DNA from: Cliona cf. orientalis
Taxonomy: Eukaryota > Porifera > Demospongiae > Clionaida > Clionaidae
DNA: 64,000 nucleotides
Direction: 5' to 3'
Assembly: GCA_963930775.1 (NCBI GenBank)
Contig: CAWVNT010000142.1
Span: forward strand, 1 to 64,000
Each line of letters starts with the position of its first letter. Position 1 is the stretch's first letter. The translations under genes and the position numbers were made by a program. This document shows positions 20,701-31,000 of the stretch, piece by piece. Under the pieces are notes generated by a model. It was not told the DNA's origin and did no database searches. It was given only the letters and a program-made list of their open reading frames with translations.

Positions 20701-20920
20701 CAAGAACATTTACATCAAATGTCACGTTTTTGCGCAACCAGTTAAAAACGTGATGACATAATTCCCAACAAGAACATTTACATCAGATAGACAAGAATAA
20801 TTTAAATATTAAATTAATTTACAGTAATGAAATGATGCAAGTGAAAAAAATTTGATACTCACTTCGCTTTCGTGATGGAATTGCTGATGGTGAAAAATGG
20901 CTACTCCTTTTGCGAACCAT
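17798..20920 (-). CDS. Four-exon coiled-coil / proline-rich protein, 493 aa
   Basis: Coding exons 20920-20863, 19810-19628, 19270-19056 and 18823-17798 join in frame. Donors are GTGAGT, GTGAGT and GTAAGT; acceptors are CATTTAG, CTATTTAG and CTTGCAG; phases are 1, 1 and 0. The protein opens with a short basic Ser-rich segment (MVRKRSSHFSPSAIPSRKR), then a lysine-rich coiled coil (MPRKKKTKEDV onward), a second charged helix region, a KKE-rich stretch, several PPDEPP repeats with poly-Pro, another coiled coil (TSLKELKKRHKKIKKEIKNL), and a Ser/Arg/Pro tail ending in a CCCYEC cluster. I do not recognise the family. Charged coiled coils plus proline repeats suggest a scaffold or structural role. 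A further leader exon probably ends at 21170 (donor GTATGC), joining the acceptor at 20938-20937. Confidence 0.65.
20659..20788. repeat. 68-bp tandem duplication
   Basis: TTTTTGCGCAACCAGTTAAA starts at 20659 and again at 20727, followed in each by ACGTGA, GACATAATTCCCAACAAG and ACATTTACATCA. The copies differ at few positions; one carries GTGACGA (20682) and the other GTGATGA. Confidence 0.85.
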
Positions 20921-20936
20921 GACGTTGTGCCTCCAC

Positions 20937-22012
20937 CTGAAGGCAAAAGAGTAAAGTTATAATGTATATTTAATACATTTCTTACGATAAATAATTTAAT
21001 TTGTTAATGAATGAAGACAATGTTTCGAGTAGATTTGTTCCAGGAAATGACTACATGGTTGAAACAAGGAATAATAAATGAATGACACACCAGTTTATAC
21101 AAATGTTTTCCCAATTACGCCCTTAAACTATTAAAGTAAACTATTAACTAGTAATAAACATAAGCATACCTCTATTGTGTTGTGAATACTGAAATTTAAA
21201 ATTTTGACATTGTTCCTCGTGGCCAAAATTTTCCCCCTAATGACGTCACGGAAATGTTGTACACCCGGCAAAAAAATTAACTCGAGATGGCTACACATGA
21301 TAGTGTAAAGAACTACAATGTAGTCTTCATGAAATAAGAAAAGATGAATTTTTAAACATAATGTTAACAATTAAATTCCAATTATATTTATTGGAAAGAC
21401 ATAAATGTGGTGTCCCTTCATTACTTACCGTATCGTGACTGCGTTACTCAGCGTTACATTCTAGGTAGAAAAGGATTATGCAGAAACAGTTCATGAAATA
21501 AATTATTCGTACACCCACAATTAAACCACAAACTTAGTTTAAATTGTCCGCTTGAGAAAAAAAAAAAAAAATCAATAATCAATGCAATATTATTAACAAC
21601 CTGTATCCAGAATGACTCACGATTTTTAATTTGAACATGACCATTGAAAAATTTGAATATTAAATCGAGGCTTAAAACATAGACAAGAAGTAGAGAAAAG
21701 AAACATGTAACAAACAGAAGAAAAGCAAAACAGATTTATATTTTTTGAAAAAATTTAATGTAAATTTTCCCCAAAGAGAGATTATTTTTATCGTTACCCG
21801 GACAGTGGACATAGATAAATGTAATAGTATAAAATCATGAATCGGGGGAAAAAATACTAAAACAGTCACACAAGAGAAAATGTTTCATATATTTAATTTG
21901 ACAAAGGGAAATGATGCAAAAATAAAAGGAAAAGAGTAAATTTAAGATCTATGTATTTAGTTGTTTTGTATATTTTTATACGGTGGAAAGGAAGAGTTAC
22001 GATAATAGTTAC
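20937..22012. other. Right arm: 5' region of the four-exon gene, otherwise non-coding
   Basis: Apart from the presumed leader exon (donor at 21169-21168) and the CRE-like site, no coding exon is visible. Four TCGTNAC-type motifs lie here (21433, 21791, 21996, 22008); the last two are 12 bp apart next to the candidate right end. Confidence 0.5.
21241..21248. promoter_or_regulatory. CRE-like palindrome TGACGTCA
   Basis: This exact TGACGTCA is 71 bp upstream of the candidate leader-exon donor (minus strand) of the four-exon gene. That places it at a sensible distance from a transcription start for CREB/ATF-type factors. Only the sequence match supports it. Confidence 0.4.
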
Positions 22013-22030
22013 GATCACGTTTTTAAGAAA
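22013..22030 (-). repeat. Candidate right terminal inverted repeat
   Basis: The minus strand reads TTTCTTAAAAACGTGATC, matching 3366-3383 at 16 of 18 positions. It overlaps the last GTTACGA site by two bases and ends 6 bp before satellite-homologous sequence begins. Confidence 0.4.
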
Positions 22031-22036
22031 ATACGC

Positions 22037-25000
22037 TAATAATCATTGAAACTAGACATTAAAATGCTTTGTGAATTTCAAATAAATATGTCAAAAGCTA
22101 AGTTCAAAAGTTATTTGTGAAATTTTTTCCCAAAACTTGACCAAAAATATGTTAAGTATCGGCCATTAACTTCAATCGTAAGTTGAAATGGGTCAACATT
22201 AGATGTTGTACTGAAGGTCAAATCTATGCTGGTTGCCTACATACCATTAAAGAAATAATGCCATATATATTGAATTTTTCTTGATTTATTTAATAAATGT
22301 ACCCAAAATATCAATTTTATACTGAGAAAAATGAGAAAATCTTCAGTCCTGAAGGGGTTAACATGAGATGGCCGAAAATTAGAATCTTACGGAAATGACT
22401 TTTTTGAGTCATAAATAGCTATTGTAAGTTATTTAAACCTGTTTTAGACTGTTTTGGACAGATCAGGTCATGTATTATCCCTTTCAGGACTGCTGTACCC
22501 GCTGAGGGTACATATAAACATTATATCGTCCTCACAAGCATGGCTAATTATAATATCAGACGTAAACTGCCAATATTGCCCGAAATGGTATGAGCTGACT
22601 CGTAACGGCTGGGGCAACCCAACGGAACTTGACAGATTGACATGACCTAATTAGAGAGTGCTACTGATAGCATTATTTGAGGCTGTTTATAAATTTGGCA
22701 TTTCATAGAGGGATAGGTGATAAACTCGATGCAAAGCATGGAACGACCTTTGGACTCTAGTCCAGTTGAATGGCATGTTTCCTTTTGTGGACATAATAAT
22801 CATTGAAACTAGACATTAAAATGCTTTGTGAATTTCAAATAAATATGTCAAAAGCTAAGTTCAAAAGTTATTTGTGAAATTTTTTCCCAAAACTTGACCA
22901 AAAATATGTTAAGTATCGGCCATTAACTTCAATCGTAAGTTGAAATGGGTCAACATTAGATGTTGTACTGAAGGTCAAATCTATGCTGGTTGCCTACATA
23001 CCATTAAAGAAATAATGCCATATATATTGAATTTTTCTTGATTTATTTAATAAATGTACCCAAAATATCAATTTTATACTGAGAAAAATCAGAAAATCTT
23101 CAGTCCTGAAGGGGTTAACATGAGATGGCCGAAAATTAGAATCTTACGGAAATGACTTTTTTGAGTCATAAATAGCTATTGTAAGTTATTTAAACCTGTT
23201 TTAGACTGTTTTGGACAGATCAGGTCATGTATTATCCCTTTCAGGACTGCTGTACCCGCTGAGGGTACATATAAACATTATATCGTCCTCACAAGCATGG
23301 CTAATTATAATATCAGACGTAAACTGCCAATATTGCCCGAAATGGTATGAGCTGACTTGTAACGGCTGGGGCAACCCAACGGAACTTGACAGATTGACAT
23401 GACCTAATTAGAGAGTGCTACTGATAGCATTATTTGAGGCTGTTTATAAATTTGGCATTTCATAGAGGGATAGGTGATAAACTCGATGCAAAGCATGGAA
23501 CGACCTTTGGACTCTAGTCCAGTTGAATGGCATGTTTCCTTTTGTGGACATAATAATCATTGAAACTAGACATTAAAATGCTTTGTGAATTTCAAATAAA
23601 TATGTCAAAAGCTAAGTTCAAAAGTTATTTGTGAAATTTTTTCCCAAAACTTGACCAAAAATATGTTAAGTATCGGCCATTAACTTCAATCGTAAGTTGA
23701 AATGGGTCAACATTAGATGTTGTACTGAAGGTCAAATCTATGCTGGTTGCCTACATACCATTAAAGAAATAATGCCATATATATTGAATTTTTCTTGATT
23801 TATTTAATAAATGTACCCAAAATATCAATTTTATACTGAGAAAAATCAGAAAATCTTCAGTCCTGAAGGGGTTAACATGAGATGGCCGAAAATTAGAATC
23901 TTACGGAAATGACTTTTTTGAGTCATAAATAGCTATTGTAAGTTATTTAAACCTGTTTTAGACTGTTTTGGACAGATCAGGTCATGTATTATCCCTTTCA
24001 GGACTGCTGTACCCACTGAGGGTACATATAAACATTATATCGTCCTCACAAGCATGGCTAATTATAATATCAGACGTAAACTGCCAATATTGCCCGAAAT
24101 GGTATGAGCTGACTCGTAACGGCTGGGGCAACCCAACGGAACTTGACAGATTGACATGACCTAATTAGAGAGTGCTACTGATAGCATTATTTGAGGCTGT
24201 TTATAAATTTGGCATTTCATAGAGGGATAGGTGATAAACTCGATGCAAAGCATGGAACGACCTTTGGACTCTAGTCCAGTTGAATGGCATGTTTCCTTTT
24301 GTGGACATAATAATCATTGAAACTAGACATTAAAATGCTTTGTGAATTTCAAATAAATATGTCAAAAGCTAAGTTCAAAAGTTATTTGTGAAATTTTTTC
24401 CCAAAACTTGACCAAAAATATGTTAAGTATCGGCCATTAACTTCAATCGTAAGTTGAAATGGGTCAACATTAGATGTTGTACTGAAGGTCAAATCTATGC
24501 TGGTTGCCTACATACCATTAAAGAAATAATGCCATATATATTGAATTTTTCTTGATTTATTTAATAAATGTACCCAAAATATCAATTTTATACTGAGAAA
24601 AATCAGAAAATCTTCAGTCCTGAAGGGGTTAACATGAGATGGCCGAAAATTAGAATCCTACGGAAATGACTTTTTTGAGTCATAAATAGCTATTGTAAGT
24701 TATTTAAACCTGTTTTAGACTGTTTTGGACAGATCAGGTCATGTATTATCCCTTTCAGGACTGCTGTACCCGCTGAGGGTACATATAAACATTATATCGT
24801 CCTCACAAGCATGGCTAATTATAATATCAGACGTAAACTGCCAATATTGCCCGAAATGGTATGAGCTGACTCGTAACGGCTGGGGCAACCCAACAGAACT
24901 GGACAGATTGACATGACCTAATTAGAGAGTGCTACTGATAGCATTATTTGAGGCTGTTTATAAATTTGGCATTTCATAGAGGGATAGGTGATAAACTCGA

Positions 25001-28000
25001 TGCAAAGCATGGAACGACCTTTGGACTCTAGTCCAGTTGAATGGCATGTTTCCTTTTGTGGACATAATAATCATTGAAACTAGACATTAAAATGCTTTGT
25101 GAATTTCAAATAAATATGTCAAAAGCTAAGTTCAAAAGTTATTTGTGAAATTTTTCCCAAAACTTGACCAAAAATATGTTAAGTATCGGCCATTAACTTC
25201 AATCGTAAGTTGAAATGGGTCAACATTAGATGTTGTACTGAAGGTCAAATCTATGCTGGTTGCCTACATACCATTAAAGAAATAATGCCATATATATTGA
25301 ATTTTTCTTGATTTATTTAATAAATGTACCCAAAATATCAATTTTATACTGAGAAAAATCAGAAAATCTTCAGTCCTGAAGGGGTTAACATGAGATGGCC
25401 GAAAATTAGAATCTTACGGAAATGACTTTTTTGAGTCATAAATAGCTATTGTAAGTTATTTAAACCTGTTTTAGACTGTTTTGGACAGATCAGGTCATGT
25501 ATTATCCCTTTCAGGACTGCTGTACCCGCTGAGGGTACATATAAACATTATATCGTCCTCACAAGCATGGCTAATTATAATATCAGACGTAAACTGCCAA
25601 TATTGCCCGAAATGGTATGAGCTGACTCGTAACGGCTGGGGCAACCCAACGGAACTTGACAGATTGACATGACCTAATTAGAGAGTGCTACTGATAGCAT
25701 TATTTGAGGCTGTTTATAAATTTGGCATTTCATAGAGGGATAGGTGATAAACTCGATGCAAAGCATGGAACGACCTTTGGACTCTAGTCCAGTTGAATGG
25801 CATGTTTCCTTTTGTGGACATAATAATCATTGAAACTAGACATTAAAATGCTTTGTGAATTTCAAATAAATATGTCAAAAGCTAAGTTCAAAAGTTATTT
25901 GTGAAATTTTTTCCCAAAACTTGACCAAAAATATGTTAAGTATCGGCCATTAACTTCAATCGTAAGTTGAAATGGGTCAACATTAGATGTTGTACTGAAG
26001 GTCAAATCTATGCTGGTTGCCTACATACCATTAAAGAAATAATGCCATATATATTGAATTTTTCTTGATTTATTTAATAAATGTACCCAAAATATCAATT
26101 TTATACTGAGAAAAATCAGAAAATCTTCAGTCCTGAAGGGGTTAACATGAGATGGCCGAAAATTAGAATCTTACGGAAATGACTTTTTTGAGTCATAAAT
26201 GGCTATTGTAAGTTATTTAAACCTGTTTTAGACTGTTTTGGACAGATCAGGTCATGTATTATCCCTTTCAGGACTGCTGTACCCGCTGAGGGTACATATA
26301 AACATTATATCGTCCTCACAAGCATGGCTAATTATAATATCAGACGTAAACTGCCAATATTGCCCGAAATGGTATGAGCTGACTCGTAACGGCTGGGGCA
26401 ACCCAACGGAACTTGACAGATTGACATGACCTAATTAGAGAGTGCTACTGATAGCATTATTTGAGGCTGTTTATAAATTTGGCATTTCATAGAGGGATAG
26501 GTGATAAACTCGATGCAAAGCATGGAACGACCTTTGGACTCTAGTCCAGTTGAATGGCATGTTTCCTTTTGTGGACATAATAATCATTGAAACTAGACAT
26601 TAAAATGCTTTGTGAATTTCAAATAAATATGTCAAAAGCTAAGTTCAAAAGTTATTTGTGAAATTTTTTCCCAAAACTTGACCAAAAATATGTTAAGTAT
26701 CGGCCATTAACTTCAATCGTAAGTTGAAATGGGTCAACATTAGATGTTGTACTGAAGGTCAAATCTATGCTGGTTGCCTACATACCATTAAAGAAATAAT
26801 GCCATATATATTGAATTTTTCTTGATTTATTTAATAAATGTACCCAAAATATCAATTTTATACTGAGAAAAATCAGAAAATCTTCAGTCCTGAAGGGGTT
26901 AACATGAGATGGCCGAAAATTAGAATCTTACGGAAATGACTTTTTTGAGTCATAAATAGCTATTGTAAGTTATTTAAACCTGTTTTAGACTGTTTTGGAC
27001 AGATCAGGTCATGTATTATCCCTTTCAGGACTGCTGTACCCGCTGAGGGTACATATAAACATTATATCGTCCTCACAAGCATGGCTAATTATAATATCAG
27101 ACGTAAACTGCCAATATTGCCCGAAATGGTATGAGCTGACTCGTAACGGCTGGGGCAACCCAACGGAACTTGACAGATTGACATGACCTAATTAGAGAGT
27201 GCTACTGATAGCATTATTTGAGGCTGTTTATAAATTTGGCATTTCATAGAGGGATAGGTGATAAACTCGATGCAAAGCATGGAACGACCTTTGGACTCTA
27301 GTCCAGTTGAATGGCATGTTTCCTTTTGTGGACATAATAATCATTGAAACTAGACATTAAAATGCTTTGTGAATTTCAAATAAATATGTCAAAAGCTAAG
27401 TTCAAAAGTTATTTGTGAAATTTTTTCCCAAAACTTGACCAAAAATATGTTAAGTATCGGCCATTAACTTCAATCGTAAGTTGAAATGGGTCAACATTAG
27501 ATGTTGTACTGAAGGTCAAATCTATGCTGGTTGCCTACATACCATTAAAGAAATAATGCCATATATATTGAATTTTTCTTGATTTATTTAATAAATGTAC
27601 CCAAAATATCAATTTTATACTGAGAAAAATCAGAAAATCTTCAGTCCTGAAGGGGTTAACATGAGATGGCCGAAAATTAGAATCTTACGGAAATGACTTT
27701 TTTGAGTCATAAATAGCTATTGTAAGTTATTTAAACCTGTTTTAGACTGTTTTGGACAGATCAGGTCATGTATTATCCCTTTCAGGACTGCTGTACCCGC
27801 TGAGGGTACATATAAACATTATATCGTCCTCACAAGCATGGCTAATTATAATATCAGACGTAAACTGCCAATATTGCCCGAAATGGTATGAGCTGACTCG
27901 TAACGGCTGGGGCAACCCAACGGAACTTGACAGATTGACATGACCTAATTAGAGAGTGCTACTGATAGCATTATTTGAGGCTGTTTATAAATTTGGCATT

Positions 28001-31000
28001 TCATAGAGGGATAGGTGATAAACTCGATGCAAAGCATGGAACGACCTTTGGACTCTAGTCCAGTTGAATGGCATGTTTCCTTTTGTGGACATAATAATCA
28101 TTGAAACTAGACATTAAAATGCTTTGTGAATTTCAAATAAATATGTCAAAAGCTAAGTTCAAAAGTTATTTGTGAAATTTTTTCCCAAAACTTGACCAAA
28201 AATATGTTAAGTATCGGCCATTAACTTCAATCGTAAGTTGAAATGGGTCAACATTAGATGTTGTACTGAAGGTCAAATCTATGCTGGTTGCCTACATACC
28301 ATTAAAGAAATAATGCCATATATATTGAATTTTTCTTGATTTATTTAATAAATGTACCCAAAATATCAATTTTATACTGAGAAAAATCAGAAAATCTTCA
28401 GTCCTGAAGGGGTTAACATGAGATGGCCGAAAATTAGAATCTTACGGAAATGACTTTTTTGAGTCATAAATAGCTATTGTAAGTTATTTAAACCTGTTTT
28501 AGACTGTTTTGGACAGATCAGGTCATGTATTATCCCTTTCAGGACTGCTGTACCCGCTGAGGGTACATATAAACATTATATCGTCCTCACAAGCATGGCT
28601 AATTATAATATCAGACGTAAACTGCCAATATTGCCCGAAATGGTATGAGCTGACTCGTAACGGCTGGGGCAACCCAACGGAACTTGACAGATTGACATGA
28701 CCTAATTAGAGAGTGCTACTGATAGCATTATTTGAGGCTGTTTATAAATTTGGCATTTCATAGAGGGATAGGTGATAAACTCGATGCAAAGCATGGAACG
28801 ACCTTTGGACTCTAGTCCAGTTGAATGGCATGTTTCCTTTTGTGGACATAATAATCATTGAAACTAGACATTAAAATGCTTTGTGAATTTCAAATAAATA
28901 TGTCAAAAGCTAAGTTCAAAAGTTATTTGTGAAATTTTTTCCCAAAACTTGACCAAAAATATGTTAAGTATCGGCCATTAACTTCAATCGTAAGTTGAAA
29001 TGGGTCAACATTAGATGTTGTACTGAAGGTCAAATCTATGCTGGTTGCCTACGTACCATTAAAGAAATAATGCCATATATATTGAATTTTTCTTGATTTA
29101 TTTAATAAATGTACCCAAAATATCAATTTTATACTGAGAAAAATCAGAAAATCTTCAGTCCTGAAGGGGTTAACATGAGATGGCCGAAAATTAGAATCTT
29201 ACGGAAATGACTTTTTTGAGTCATAAATAGCTATTGTAAGTTATTTAAACCTGTTTTAGACTGTTTTGGACAGATCAGGTCATGTATTATCCCTTTCAGG
29301 ACTGCTGTACCCGCTGAGGGTACATATAAACATTATATCGTCCTCACAAGCATGGCTAATTATAATATCAGACGTAAACTGCCAATATTGCCCGAAATGG
29401 TATGAGCTGACTCGTAACGGCTGGGGCAACCCAACGGAACTTGACAGATTGACATGACCTAATTAGAGAGTGCTACTGATAGCATTATTTGAGGCTGTTT
29501 ATAAATTTGGCATTTCATAGAGGGATAGGTGATAAACTCGATGCAAAGCATGGAACGACCTTTGGACTCTAGTCCAGTCGAATGGCATGTTTCCTTTTGT
29601 GGACATAATAATCATTGAAACTAGACATTAAAATGCTTTGTGAATTTCAAATAAATATGTCAAAAGCTAAGTTCAAAAGTTATTTGTGAAATTTTTTCCC
29701 AAAACTTGACCAAAAATATGTTAAGTATCGGCCATTAACTTCAATCGTAAGTTGAAATGGGTCAACATTAGATGTTGTACTGAAGGTCAAATCTATGCTG
29801 GTTGCCTACGTACCATTAAAGAAATAATGCCATATATATTGAATTTTTCTTGATTTATTTAATAAATGTACCCAAAATATCAATTTTATACTGAGAAAAA
29901 TCAGAAAATCTTCAGTCCTGAAGGGGTTAACATGAGATGGCCGAAAATTAGAATCTTACGGAAATGACTTTTTTGAGTCATAAATAGCTATTGTAAGTTA
30001 TTTAAACCTGTTTTAGACTGTTTTGGACAGATCAGGTCATGTATTATCCCTTTCAGGACTGCTGTACCCGCTGAGGGTACATATAAACATTATATCGTCC
30101 TCACAAGCATGGCTAATTATAATATCAGACGTAAACTGCCAATATTGCCCGAAATGGTATGAGCTGACTCGTAACGGCTGGGGCAACCCAACGGAACTTG
30201 ACAGATTGACATGACCTAATTAGAGAGTGCTACTGATAGCATTATTTGAGGCTGTTTATAAATTTGGCATTTCATAGAGGGATAGGTGATAAACTCGATG
30301 CAAAGCATGGAACGACCTTTGGACTCTAGTCCAGTCGAATGGCATGTTTCCTTTTGTGGACATAATAATCATTGAAACTAGACATTAAAATGCTTTGTGA
30401 ATTTCAAATAAATATGTCAAAAGCTAAGTTCAAAAGTTATTTGTGAAATTTTTTCCCAAAACTTGACCAAAAATATGTTAAGTATCGGCCATTAACTTCA
30501 ATCGTAAGTTGAAATGGGTCAACATTAGATGTTGTACTGAAGGTCAAATCTATGCTGGTTGCCTACGTACCATTAAAGAAATAATGCCATATATATTGAA
30601 TTTTTCTTGATTTATTTAATAAATGTACCCAAAATATCAATTTTATACTGAGAAAAATCAGAAAATCTTCAGTCCTGAAGGGGTTAACATGAGATGGCCG
30701 AAAATTAGAATCTTACGGAAATGACTTTTTTGAGTCATAAATAGCTATTGTAAGTTATTTAAACCTGTTTTAGACTGTTTTGGACAGATCAGGTCATGTA
30801 TTATCCCTTTCAGGACTGCTGTACCCGCTGAGGGTACATATAAACATTATATCGTCCTCACAAGCATGGCTAATTATAATATCAGACGTAAACTGCCAAT
30901 ATTGCCCGAAATGGTATGAGCTGACTCGTAACGGCTGGGGCAACCCAACGGAACTTGACAGATTGACATGACCTAATTAGAGAGTGCTACTGATAGCATT

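Larger units (their letters stand above)
3366..22030. mobile_element. Candidate giant DNA transposon, about 18.7 kb, four minus-strand genes
   Basis: The block is defined by several observations. An 18-bp sequence at 3366-3383 matches the reverse complement of 22013-22030 at 16 of 18 positions. TCGTNAC or its complement occurs about 48 times between 3397 and 22014 and is absent from 1-3396. The left border coincides with the point where the KDZ reading frame stops making sense. All genes inside share one strand, and one encodes a DD35E-type core. No DNA polymerase B, capsid, ATPase or reverse transcriptase was seen, which argues against Polinton/Maverick, herpesvirus-like or retro-elements. 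I could not find a target-site duplication, and the right side abuts a satellite array, so the ends are provisional. The alternative is a cluster of several nested elements. Confidence 0.42.

Noticed and set aside
3366..22030. Polinton/Maverick or virus-derived element
   Set aside because: No protein-primed DNA polymerase B, packaging ATPase, capsid protein or retroviral-type genes were seen; the DDE core is fused to RS and OTU domains instead.
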